Shown: positions 1 to 10,727 of the stretch, in pieces
How positions within the stretch are numbered: position 1 is the first letter of the stretch
Layout: each line of letters opens with the position of its first letter
NCBI RefSeq assembly: GCF_000264995.1
Contig: NW_006767439.1
Location: forward strand, 590,961 to 654,960
DNA length: 64,000 nucleotides
Reading direction: 5' to 3'
From: Punctularia strigosozonata HHB-11173 SS5
Taxonomy: Eukaryota > Basidiomycota > Agaricomycetes > Corticiales > Punctulariaceae
Notes under the pieces: generated by a model
What the model saw: the letters and a program-made list of their open reading frames with translations, nothing else
Database searches by the model: none
What the model was told of the DNA's origin: nothing
Translations under genes and position numbers: made by a program

Positions 1-246
1 ATCCTCACTGATTGGACGGGTCATTGCAAGCACGAACATCTTGCAAACTTACCCCTCAGAACAGTAGAATAACAGGGTGCCAACAGGGAGAAGGAGGGGA
101 CCAAACATGTGCGACATGGACCGCCGTCTGCGTAATGTACCAGTAATCAACAGGTGCATAATTATTGAACTGAGTCGTTGAGTACGGAGTAAACCCGATT
201 AAGAGCATGAAAAATGAAAGGAGTGCATTCCAGTCCGTGTAAGTGA

Positions 247-498
247 TCACATCTGAGCTACCCTCAAGCCAACGTTCGTCGCCAGCGCCGCCAACAGAAC
301 AAAGCACAAGATCGTCGGGCCATACTTGTCGTAGTACAAGCCGTCAGCTTCTCGCCGTCGTAGTTTGATGGAGCGGTAGACAAAGACTACAGCCGAGTAT
401 GCGATGGCAAGCAAAGCGGCGAGTGTGAACAGCCCGGCGCTGATCAAACCCGCCTGATCGTCCGGAGGAATAAAATTAAGGAGCGTTGTTGCAATCCA
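247..498 (-). pseudogene. C-terminal fragment of a VTC1/DUF202-like vacuolar membrane protein
   Basis: The minus strand is open from the TGA that ends the neighbouring transporter copy down to a stop at 247. It reads two strong hydrophobic helices with the loop pattern of VTC (polyphosphate polymerase/vacuolar transporter chaperone) DUF202 domains: LLNFIPPDDQAGLISAGLFT, a YRSIKLRRR basic loop, then YDKYGPTILCFVLLAAL. In Vtc1-type proteins the same order is a helix, a basic loop, a D-x-hydrophobic-GPT motif and the last helix. The first helix and the ERTFLSW-like start of the domain are absent, and no ATG or splice acceptor lies between the fragment and the transporter stop codon. I therefore read it as a truncated copy. 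The alternative is a real 3' exon whose upstream exons lie beyond the transporter, which seems unlikely because the intron would have to span that whole gene. Confidence 0.5.
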
Positions 499-2772
499 TC
501 AGATGTTCGACGTTGTCTCCGAAGCGTCGAACGATTCGGTTCCGTCGCGGCTACCGCTTCGTTCAAGAACCTTCAACGACCTCGTTTTCTCCCGCACTTC
601 ATAGCTCCGGGCCGAGCTCTCCTCGTCCGACGGGGAACTAGCCCGTCGGGCGAGAAGGCAGCCGTCGGCGTCATACCGGCGCGGCGTCCGCCTTTCGATC
701 TGGACAACGTCGTACGGGTTCCAGACGCTGGCGTGCTCGAAGATTTCTGACATCTCCTCCAGCGACCGGGTGGCGGTTTCGGGGAAGATGTAGTAGGTCG
801 TCACCGTGATCGCGGCGTCGATGACGGCAAAGATGATGTAGGTCTTATAGAATATGTTGGCGAAGGGGATGGGAGTAATGACGACGATGATGAAGTTAAA
901 GATCCTAATAAGATAGTGAGGTGAGAGATGAGGATCATTGAAGGAACATTTGCGCGCTTACCAGTTAGCGATTGCGCGCCGATGCCGTTCGCGGCTGCGC
1001 GAGTAGGCAGATGAGTAATCTCTGCGGGGTATAACCAGGCCATCCCGAGCCATGCGATAGCGAAAAAGGTGTTGAACTAGAGTGAAATCCCGTGATATTA
1101 GCGAAGGTAGTCCGTAACAGCGCGTTGAAACTCTCGAAGAACAAGATAAAGGCAGCCACGTAGGCAGGCCCGTGGTTGGCCGCTGGATTTTGTGGATTGC
1201 CTCCCTCCGGTTGGAGTGCAGCGGGCGAGGTGCAAATAGCAAGTACGATCATGCACAAGCATTGACCCGCCGCGCCGATCAGCATCAGCTTCCTGCGCCC
1301 AAATCGCTCGATGGTCCAAAGGGCCATGAAAGAAGCGAGGAAGGACCCTGTTACATCGCTAGAATCGAGTCACTGCTGAGTAGCTGTAGAGAGCGTACCA
1401 GTTCCATTACATGCAGCGACGATGCGGGAAATGAGCGGCGACATCCCAATCTTTGTTTCATAGATGGTAGCGGCGTAATATGTGATGAGGTTGATGCCGG
1501 AGATTTGCTGGAACATCTGATTGACGAACCCGAGGGCCATGCGGTGGAAATTCTTCTCTTTGCCCTGCTTGAAAATATCCTTCAGTCCGCCGCCCTGTGC
1601 AAGGACGAGGGACTTCCGGATCTCCTGCATCTTGAAATCGATCTCGGGATCGTCCAGCGGCAGCTCGTCAAGGGAAGCCATGACCCGCCGCCCTTCGTCT
1701 TCACGATCCTTGAGCATAAGCCATCGCGGAGATTCGGGCATGTGGTTGGTGATCAAAGTAGGGAGGCAGAGGAGGACCTGGAACGCGATGGGGGCCCGCC
1801 AAGATGCCGAACGATGCGGGTAGTCATTAAGGTCGTATGTTGTGTGACTGGAGACAGGGTCCACCCAGAAGAAGGCAAAGTCTATCCAGTACGCCAAGCA
1901 AATGCCGCCTGAAATAAGAAGGCCTTCGACCATGACCAGCATGCCGCGTTTGTGGGGAGGCGAGCACTCACTTTGCCACATCGGGATGGTCGCCATATGC
2001 ATGCCGTTACCGACACCGGTGATGATACGACCAGCGATCAGCTGCCCTAAGGAAAACGAAGAAGCCTATCGAAACGAATGTCAGTGCGTCACGACATGCC
2101 AGATGGAGCAGTACTTGCCTGTATGATGGCACCAGAGATCATCCAACACGTGCCGATCCATATTATGGCTCGTCGACCGAGGAGGTCGCCCAACTACATG
2201 CATGAGAGTGCACCGATCAAGCAGGCGACTGAAACAAAAAAAAACAAAAAAAAAAAAACATAGAACCGCGTTGAACATTCAGCTCGCAGGCAGATTTGCG
2301 GCTACGTACTCTCGTAAAGACCGATCGCAACGCCTTGGAGGTCTCCGAGCTAGTCGTATCAATTTGCGGGAAGACTTGTACAAGACTCGGAAGTGTCAAG
2401 AGGCCGCTCATGACGCCTGACGAACATATGCTGTTAGTCTATCGTTCATACGCTTGGATCACGGCATGACTACTAACCTTGGTCGTAACCGAAGAGCAAG
2501 AAGCCAGAACCAGCAGCGAAGCCAATCATACGGGAGAGAGAGTGGCCACTGAGTCCAAAGTATGTCGGACCGGCGCATCCTGAGAACATGCCCATTCTGG
2601 ATCGCGGGCGGGGTGGTGGTGGTGATGGGTGGATGTCGGGGAGACAATGGAGATCCTCCGTATGTATATCTACCAACGACTCTTGCGCCCCGAATCTACA
2701 AAGCAGTCGTTTTGCGTCCCTCGAAGCACCCTATTCCTTCGGCATTGAGGTGACCTCATTTTCAGGAGGCGC
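499..2772 (-). pseudogene. Decayed MFS sugar transporter (outer tandem copy)
   Basis: This is a paralogue of the intact transporter at 3684-5972, with the same exon order. Large blocks remain open, including an exon of about 630 nt (1370-2002) with PESPRWL and the GINLITYYAATIYE region, and a clean C-terminal exon ending at 499. Compared with the intact copy it carries several disabling changes. The start ATG is GCG (2770-2772). There is an in-frame TAG in the N-terminal exon (near 2730). The first-loop exon has lost frame before its donor (near 2330-2360). A TGG codon is TAG in the L-G-D-L-L-G-R-R exon (near 2192). There is a net +2 insertion just before the donor near 963-975. Five independent lesions argue against sequencing error. 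Family role when intact: proton-coupled hexose/sugar uptake at the plasma membrane. Confidence 0.82.
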
Positions 2773-3683
2773 GCGGACGCAAAAGCGGTCCCCTTCTTTA
2801 GCGCTCAGGAGGGAGAAGAAGCTGGTCTGAGCCAGTCGAATGCATGTTCCTGGCATATCGACATCTCGCGTATCTGTGTCAGATGGATGAGATATCCCAG
2901 CATACAAAGCAGGGTACCGGCATTCGAGTTCATCTGTTTCTTGACGGCTCTACGCAGCTCTATACCCAGATATCAGACCGCTCAAGCGAGACGTGGGCGG
3001 CGAGTGCAGACGGCAAAAGGGTTTCAGCGAGTGGTGAACCGATACCCTGCCTGTGTTGTCGCTCCAACGGAAGGACCACGAAGCTGGTGCCGGTCGACCA
3101 GGGTTTATCAAACCTTCGAGGGTGTCATCGGGGATGGAAACAGGGACATTGCAATAGATTGCTACGCGAGGCCACCAGCTGGCTCAATTGCAAGCGTTGA
3201 GGACAACGAACTAATACCCGGTCAAGATCAAGGCAAGACCTCGATTTTTTTTCGCCGGGGGCCATTCAATGTTCAACGTCGGTGTCCGTCGCGTCAGTGC
3301 GAGCTGAGCTGGCACTAAGTGCGTCATCGCCGTCGTGCCTGAATCAGGATCGTCCTCGGTTGACTTCAGGCCGTTGTTGAACACCACCGGGCAAAATCAA
3401 GCGAGCGAGGATTGAGTTGCCGCTGGTTGCCGACGATATCGAGAGGATAAAGGCGACGTTCACTTGATAGCACTCATGCCGAAGTTCGAACTCACAGTAC
3501 GACACGGATTTAGATGCACGTCGATATCTGCTAGTTCGCATGGTGCTATGTCTCAGTCGTCTCAATAACGTTCGATGAGTGTGTGCACGACAGGTTCACT
3601 ACACCTGCGCATCGGCAAGGCTCTGACGTCGCTATTCTCCTGTGATCTCAGTCACGAAAAACGAGGCCACTAACAACAACATT
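2773..3683. other. Intergenic spacer between the tandem transporters
   Basis: This is 911 bp between the 5' end of the decayed copy and the 3' end of the intact copy. I see no conserved reading frame. The open frames here are short and overlap on both strands. Confidence 0.6.
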
Positions 3684-5972
3684 TCAAATGTTCGGCGTGC
3701 TCTCATCGGAAGCGTTGACTCCGGAGCGATGGCTTTGCTCCAAATGCTTGATTGATCCGCTTTTCTCTTGTACCTCGTCGCTCCTGTCGGCGCTTTCCTC
3801 CTCGTCCAATCTCTCGTTCCGGCCGAGCAGTCGGCCCTTCGTATCGTACCGCCGGGGCGTCCTCTTCTCGATTCTGACGACGTCGTACGGGTTCCAAACG
3901 CTGGCATGCTCGAAGATGGCGGACATCTCTTCGAGCGAGCGCCCCGCGGTTTCGGGGAAGATGTAGTAGCTCGAGACGAACATCGCAGCGTTGATGACCG
4001 CGAATATGATGTAGGTCTTGTTGAATATGGTAGCGAAGGCGATGGGCGTGATGAGTACGATGACGAAGTTGAATATCCTGTCAGTGGGATCGTCAGTGAT
4101 GAGGGCGCAGGATAAGCGTCCATGTATCCCTTACCAGTTGGCAGCCGTGCTGACTCCATTAGCAGCGGCGCGAATGGACAGAGGCGTGATTTCCGCGGGA
4201 TATAGCCAGGTCATCCCCAGCCATCCAACAGCAAAGAACGTGTTGAACTGGGGTTGCACGAAACATGAGCAATTCGCCTGGGAAAGATATAATTATGATC
4301 TCACGATGAACAGGAAGACAGCAGCTGCAAAGGCAGGGCCGTGATGAGTAGCTGGGTTCCGCGGGTCTCCGCCCTCAGGCTTGAGCGCTGCAGGCGACGT
4401 GCATACGGCAAGGATGACCATGCACATGCTTTGACCGGCGGCGCCAAACAGCATCAATTTTCTGCGTCCGAAACGCTCGATTGTCCAGATGGCGATGAAT
4501 GAAGCGAGGAAGTATTCTTGGGGTGCGGTCAGAGACCGATGATTTGTCAAGACAGGCTGAAGAACGTACCGGTCCCGTTGCACGCAGCAACAATGCGAGA
4601 TACGAGCGGGGACATGCCGATATTATTCTCGTAAATAGTAGCGGCGTAGTACGTGATGAGGTTGATGCCAGATATTTGCTGGAACATCTGATTCACGAAA
4701 CCGAGGGCCATACGATGGAAGTTTTTCTCTTTCCCCTGCCTGAATAGATCTATCACGCCTATACCCTGCGCAAGGGCAAGCGATTCTCTGATCTCCTGAA
4801 TCTTAAGGTCAATCTCCGGATCATCCAGTGGCAGCTCGTCAAGGGATGCCATAACGCGACGAGCTTCCTCTTCGCGTCCTTTGAGCATAAGCCACCGAGG
4901 TGACTCGGGCATCCAGATGGTGATAAAGGTCGGGATGCAGAGGAGTATTTGGAAAGCGATGGGTACCCGCCAGGATGCCGAGCGATGTGGGAAGTCATTG
5001 AGTTCGAAGGTCGTGTGCTGGGAGACGGGGTCTAACCAGAAGAAGGCGAAGTCTATCCAGTATGCCATGCATATTCCACCAGTGATGAGAAGGCCTTCGA
5101 TCATGACCAGCATGCCACGTTTATGGGGTGGTGAGCATTCACTTTGCCACATGGGAATAGTTGCAGTATGCATTCCATTGCCGATACCACACACGATGCG
5201 CCCAGCAATCAGCTGGCCCAACGAAAACGAAGAAGCCTATGCAGAGTTGTTGAGGATATGTTCTTTGGTCGGAACGGAGAGAGGGCTCACCTGTATTATT
5301 GCGCCAGCAATCATCCAAAAGGTGCCGATCCATATGATCGCACGTCGACCTAAGAGGTCTCCTAACCACAAGCAGGACAGAGCCCCAATCAAGCATCCGA
5401 CTGAGATGGAAGACGGCAACACAGGTCAGATCGCAAATCTGCGCACAAACCAGTAGATGTTCACTCTCGTAAAGCCCGATCGCAACACCTTGAAGGGTAG
5501 ATTCGTGCGAGGTGCCCGAGCTAGCCTCCGCATTTCTGTTGGTGTTGATCTGAGGAAACACTTCCACAAAGCTTGGCAGGGTCAACAGAGCACCCATGAC
5601 ACCTGGAACAGCGGATACGCGCATGTCAGTCTAAACCTTGCACTTCACACGTACGGATTGTGGCGGCTGAACTCACCTTGATCGTACCCAAAAAGCAAAA
5701 AGCCAGAGCCAGCCGCAAATCCGATCATGCGTGACAGCGATGTGCCGCTCAGCCCGAAATATTTGGGACCCTTCGTCAAACGAGCGACAAGGAATGGATC
5801 CAGTGCGGAGTTCGTTGACAACAACAGAGTGGCTCTCCGGGAGACAGATGAGACCATTTGCATGTATACATACGGACCACCCTTGAGGGCCGAACCCACG
5901 GGATGTCCACTCTGCGTTCTTCGAAGCACCCGTTGCCTTCGGCAATGCCATGACCTCATTTTCAGACGGCAT
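3684..5972 (-). CDS. MFS sugar (hexose-type) transporter, intact copy
   Basis: This is a twelve-helix sugar porter of the major facilitator superfamily, expected to import a hexose or related sugar with protons at the plasma membrane. Start: MPSENEVMALPKATG at 5972, the first ATG of the frame. Later exons read YFGLSG-SLSRMIGF and LLFGYDQG (helix 1), GLYEIGCLIGALSC then LGDLLGRRAIIW (sugar-porter G-R-R loop), GRIVCGIGNGM, PESPRWLMLKGREEEARR, QQISGINLITYYAATIYE (helix 7), IWTIERFGRRKLM (second G-R-R-K motif), WLYPAEITPLSIRAAANG and YYIFPETAGRSLEEM (PETxGRSLEE signature). The acidic/basic C-terminal tail ends at 3684. The exons join in frame over short introns; the exact 5' exon-intron border near 5800-5900 is uncertain. 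It is the tandem partner of the pseudogene downstream and lies 1.4 kb from two sugar-type dehydrogenases. Confidence 0.9.
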
Positions 5973-7387
5973 GCGTATATCCAAACACCCTTCTTTTCTG
6001 GATCATGAGTCCGCCTGGCTCGGCGGGAGTGCATGATACGTTGGTATCTTCACCTTCGCATCTGGGAACTTGCTGTCAGGTGAACGGGGATGCTCCGACG
6101 TCTGCGGGTGCGCCAACCGCGTTCAAAGAGCAGTTCCAACGTTCATAGCTCCGTTCGCGAAGGCTCCATTCACCTCAGGGCAGCCCGTGGAGTGCAGAAT
6201 GGACGGCTCAAAGTTTCGTCGCTTGGTGTTGTTAGATCTGGCAACCGTTGGGCTCTAATTGTGAAGCCGGGTCCCGCCGGCGGGTCGTAGATACGGCGGC
6301 AATGGAAGGAGAAGACGATGCATATTCCTCCTAGCTAACCGCAATCCGGCGATCGAGAGCGATTGCAAGCAGAAATGGTTCAGCATAAGCACTGCACAGA
6401 AGAAGGTGACGAGCGGCGAGGAACCTCGTGGCGAACGCTGGCTGTTTGGCGTAGTTCAGTGTTCCGTCAGTGCTTCTTCAGTGCTCGAGCTTGACAAAAA
6501 GTTGGTCCCCGAGCCCGACCGAACATCCACATGCAAATTGTGCCCATATTTTCCACCCAGTCCTCCGAGAAGATAAGTTCGAAGTTCCCCATCAAGCTGC
6601 GCCCTAAGCATATGCACAGGCGCCTCATACCAATATGAAACGTCGTTGACAGCTTCAACGCCACATGCTTAACAGTATGTGCTAAATATATACGCCGATT
6701 GCAAAGCACCGGAACTCGACGCCAACAACGTAGATAAGCGAGAGGTAAGTACGGACAGAGTACTGACAACTGCGTCGCGATAAACCGGCGTACCGCGATA
6801 GCGCGCGCGACTTCATGCAGCATTTCATAAAGCACCTCCAGCGCTGAAAGGCAGCCCTTATCTACGGTATCGGTAGCCCTCTATCGCTCGCAATGGCGCC
6901 CGGAGATGAGATAAAGTCTATGTTCCCGATGCATATATGCACTACATATGCACAAGAAGTGGTATTGCAAAAAGAGATGAAGCGGGGGTAAATGGATGGT
7001 GTGTGTATGCATGCCGTTAACGTTTTTACTACAACACTGAATGATATGGTGGTATACAATTGCCCGATGAGATAGCCTAAAGCCTAAAGATTGAAAACGT
7101 AAGATTGAAGAGGGTGGGTGGGGCTGGAGGTCATTTTGGTGTGAATGGTATGTTAAACAGGCCGACGATCGAGGGACAAAGAGCCCTAGAAGTCCGGCCG
7201 AGTCCGTGCGACGTTCGTCGCGTTCGTGATGAAGGGGAGGGCGATAGTGCCGGTATCGCCCCGCGTCTATGAGAATGAACAGCGTGCACACCCCTGTCAA
7301 GGGGAAGGTAGGGTTTTCGGCGTCGAAAGCGGGAACGGGCCCGGAATTCGAAGTCCGGAGGGCAAGACAGATAGCCGAGACGTCGCT
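5973..7387. other. Intergenic region upstream of the transporter
   Basis: About 1.4 kb with no supportable gene. It should hold the promoter of the transporter on the 5973 side and the 3' flank of the dehydrogenase on the other. Confidence 0.55.
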
Positions 7388-8662
7388 TCATCGCCGCGCG
7401 GCCTGGGCCTCGCCGGGGCCAACCATAATCTTGAGCACCATCCTGCCCGATTCGTCCTTCCCGCGCGCGAGCAACTCAAACGCCTCCGGCGTGCGCTCGA
7501 GCGCAAAGCGGTGCGTGACGAGCTTGTCGACGTTCGCGAGCTTGCCGCTCGCGAGCAGCGCGAGCGCGGTCGGGTACGTGTTCGCGTACCGGAACGAGCC
7601 CCGGATGTCGACCTCGCGCGTCGCGGCGGCCGCGATGGGGAGCGTGACGGTCCGGGCGCCCATGCCGACGAGCATGACCTTCCCACCCGTCGCGGCGGCG
7701 TGGACGGCCATCTGGATGCACGGCTCCGCGCCCGTGCACTCGAACACGACGTCGAACCCGTCCGGCTGCTTGAAATGCGCCATCGCGGCCTCGGCGTTGG
7801 CTTTGCTCCGCGCGAGCCCTTCGTCGGCGGTCTTCGGCCGGTCACCCATGGGGAGGCAGTAGGTGTCCTGCGCGAAGCCTTCGGTTTTGGCGAAGGCGAG
7901 CCGGGCGTCGTTGATGTCGACGGCGACGACGCGGGAGGCGCCGAGGGAGGATGCGACGGCGCAGGCGAGGAGGCCGATGGCGCCGACGCCGAGGACGAGG
8001 ACGCTTTGACCTTTTTGAAGGTCGGCGCGGGAGGAGGCGTGTAGGAGGACTGAGAGAGGCTCGGCGAGGGCGGCTTGCTCGAACGTGCAGTTGTCTGGTA
8101 ATCTAGAGGATAGCTTACGTCAGCATGCGTCGTGAGCAGGAGGTGAATATTGCGTTGGCTCACGGGTGGAGGACGTGTGCGGGGTGGTTCATTCGGTTTT
8201 GGAGGGTGCCGTCGAGGTGGGGGAAGGTCTTGGCGCTGCTGCAGAAGCGGAGGCCCTTGCAGAGGTTGTATCGGCCTGAGCCGCAGTAGTTGCATTGGTT
8301 GCACATGATGCCGGCCTCTATCGCGACGCGTTGGCCGGGGACGAGGTGTCGGACACCTGCACCGACAGCGGTGACGACGCCCGCTGCTTCATGGCCGAGG
8401 ACGAGGGGCGCCTGTAGCGCAAAGTCGCCGTTGCGGCCGTGGAGGTAGTAGTGGACTGCGGGGGCGGGTCGCGTTAGCATATCCGTGCTGGATAGAGATA
8501 TACACGACGAGGCTGCTCACGATCGCTGCCGCAGAGCCCGGTGGAGAGAATCTCGACCTGGGCCTCGTCGTGCTTCGGCGGCCAGACGGTGCGCTGCTCG
8601 AGGCGGAGGTCCCTGGGGCCGTGGAGGACGGCGGCGGTTTGGGTGGTGGTGGTGGACGACAT
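7388..8662 (-). CDS. Zinc-dependent polyol/sorbitol-type dehydrogenase (MDR family)
   Basis: Three exons (8521-8662, 8164-8455, 7388-8102) join in frame to 382 aa. It is a medium-chain dehydrogenase/reductase that oxidises a secondary alcohol of a polyol or sugar with NAD(P)+. Seen: GLCGSD with the catalytic-zinc Cys; HYYLHGRNGDF, very like fungal sorbitol/xylitol dehydrogenases; GHEAAG with the His-Glu pair; the four-Cys structural zinc lobe C-N-Q-C-N-Y-C-(7)-C in the second exon; and the Rossmann motif GVGAIGLLAC in the third. The C-terminal third is complete (LLARGKDESGRMVLKIM near the end). Substrate cannot be set from sequence: xylitol, sorbitol, L-arabinitol, butanediol or threonine-type members look alike. 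It is divergently paired with the short-chain dehydrogenase at 9097. A TATA-like AATATAAAAG lies about 65 nt upstream of its ATG. Confidence 0.9.
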
Positions 8663-9096
8663 GTTGTAGGACAGAGTTTTGCGTACGGTGGAGCCGCCTC
8701 GAGGGCCGGGCTGGCTTTTATATTCTGCATGGTCGGGCTGGAGGCCAAAGAAGTCGGACAGAGAGGGGCGTCGGCCGGACCGGGCGTCCGAGGGGGATCG
8801 CCCCGTGACCGGCGGCTTCCATCAGGAGAGGGAGAACCCTGGGCGATTCTGCGCTCCGTCTGCGCGCGGCCTGGGTCCAGCGTCGTGGGCATCCGCACCG
8901 CGCGCGCCCCCTTCGCTCGGGCCCTCGTACCGGACAGCAGCGAGGCCTTACGTCCGCGACCGCCAGCCGGGCCAGATCTTATCGACCCCCCAACGTCAAT
9001 TATCGTCAGCACGCCCGCACCGCCGATATATACCGGGGCCATGATCGCCCTCCATTGCAGACCCCCCTGCTGTTGTTTTACATAGCGAGGAACGGA
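8663..9096. promoter_or_regulatory. Shared divergent promoter of the two dehydrogenases
   Basis: 434 bp separate two divergent start codons. A TATATA box at 9027-9032 sits 65 nt before the plus-strand ATG, and an AATATAAAAG element on the minus strand lies near 8718-8728. The GC-rich middle holds many CG-rich triplets of the kind bound by Zn2Cys6 regulators, but I cannot name a site. Confidence 0.5.
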
Positions 9097-10727
9097 ATGG
9101 ACAAGACGCCCGCCCAGCCCGCACCCCGGTTGTTCTCCCTGCAGGGCCGGACCTGCCTCGTCACCGGCGCGACGCGAGGTGCGTTACGAGAAGCCGCCTC
9201 GTGCGACGTTCCGCGACCGAAAGCGCTCATCCTCTTGCCTCTCCCAATATAATATCGTCTTTATCCGCCTCGCGCGCCCACCCCGCACGTGCTGATCTGC
9301 GCCCCATTGCCTTCTTCGTCTTCGCGCTCCCCGCTCCGCGCCTCGAGGCATTGGAGCGGCGTGCGCGATTGCCCTCGCAGAGGCAGGCGCGTCGATCTGC
9401 CTCGTCCAGCGCGCCCCGAGCCCAGGAGCCGAGGAGAACCTCGACACCTTCCGCGCCATCAAGGCCCTCGGCGCCCCCGTCCAGCTCGTCCACTGCGACC
9501 TCGGCGACCTCGACGCCGTCAAGACTCTCTTCGACAAGGCCCTGGCCGCTGTGGGCGGAGAAATCCACGTCCTCGTCAATTGCGCGGGCATCCAGCGGCG
9601 ATCGCCGGCAGTCGACTTCCCCGAGCAAGACTGGGACGACGTGAGTGGTACCCCCTGTCCCCACATTCATCCGCCATTCATTATGGGCCGTGCCGCTTCT
9701 CCTTCGCAAACGGAGCGTCATAACATAACGCCTCTGGACATCTGATAACGCTTTCGCAAACTTACCTTGCACCCGCCCACGCCCGTCTATCTTTGGCCTC
9801 CCCGCGTGCGTTCGCTGATTTCAATTGGCCCCGGGGGCGTTCTAGGTTCTCAACGTTAACCTCAAATCCGCCTGGCTCCTCGCCCAATCTGCCGGCCGAC
9901 ACATGGTCCCACGCCGGCGGGGCAAGATCATCAACTTCTGCTCGCTGCTCACCTTCCAGGGCGGCCTCACCGTGCCCGCCTACGCCGCCGCCAAAGGCGC
10001 CCTCGGCCAGCTCACCAAAGCCCTCTCCAACGAGTGGAGCCAGCACAACGTCCAGGTGAACGGCATCGCCCCGGGCTACATCGCGACCGATATGTAAGTC
10101 TCCGCACCGTCGCACAAATACCTTCCTGCCCTACGATCCCGGAGCTGGCGCCGTCGCCCGGGCTCGCACTTTCCGCACTCCGCGATCCCTCGCCGTTTCG
10201 CGGCACGGCACAAGAGGCCCAACGGTCCACGGGCCGCACCGCACGCTGCACGCCCAGGCGCCAAAGTTGACCACGATATCAATCCGCGCCGCCGCACTTC
10301 TCACCCCACTTTTTCGGCCAAACTTCTTCTCGTCCTCTCCTCCCTGCCCTCATCTTCTCCCGCGCTATCTCTTTCAATCTCTCGAGATAACCCTTTGCCT
10401 TTGATTTCGTCGACCTATTCGTGTCCTGACCTACGAATTTCTTCCCGTGTCTCCAGGAACGAGAAGCTGCTCGCGGACCCGGTCCGCCTGCGCCAGATTT
10501 CCGAGCGTATCCCCGCCGGCAGGTGGGGAGAGCCCAAAGATTTCGCCGGACCTGTGGTGTTCCTCGCGAGCGACGCGAGCCAATACGTATGCGGAGAGCT
10601 ACTCCTCGTCGATGGAGTACGTCGCTCTCCTCTTCTCCACACATCGTGGTCGTCTGCTGACCTCGCCTTCCTTCTTCCTCTCCCTGTTTCTGTGTTCCGG
10701 TGCGGTCAGGGTTGGATGGGCCGGTAA
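9097..10727 (+). CDS. Short-chain dehydrogenase, KduD/2-deoxy-D-gluconate 3-dehydrogenase type
   Basis: Five exons (9097-9178, 9348-9640, 9846-10093, 10457-10616, 10710-10727) give 266 aa with every phase matching. The last exon is only 18 nt and encodes GWMGR plus stop. It is a classical SDR: TGATRGIG cofactor loop, NCAGIQ, the active Ser in [13 protein letters not shown], and the YAAAK catalytic Tyr/Lys pair. The stretches [29 protein letters not shown] and [10 protein letters not shown], and the VDGGWMGR end, are the hallmark of bacterial KduD and its fungal relatives, which act on keto-deoxy sugar acids or 2-deoxygluconate with NAD(H). The exact fungal substrate is unknown. With the polyol dehydrogenase across the promoter and the sugar transporters nearby it may serve one catabolic route; that is inference from position. 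Confidence 0.92.

Noticed and set aside
1172-1912. 246-codon plus-strand frame antisense to the outer transporter
   Set aside because: A shadow of the sugar-transporter exon on the other strand; a similar antisense frame appears in the paralogue.
7226-8044. 272-codon plus-strand frame antisense to the dehydrogenase
   Set aside because: Its composition (Arg/Gly/Asp/Glu runs) mirrors the coding strand and it has no motif of its own.
7297-8304. 335-codon minus-strand open frame, Pro/Ser/Arg-rich
   Set aside because: It is an out-of-frame shadow of the zinc dehydrogenase exons in GC-rich DNA; the real frame holds the MDR motifs.
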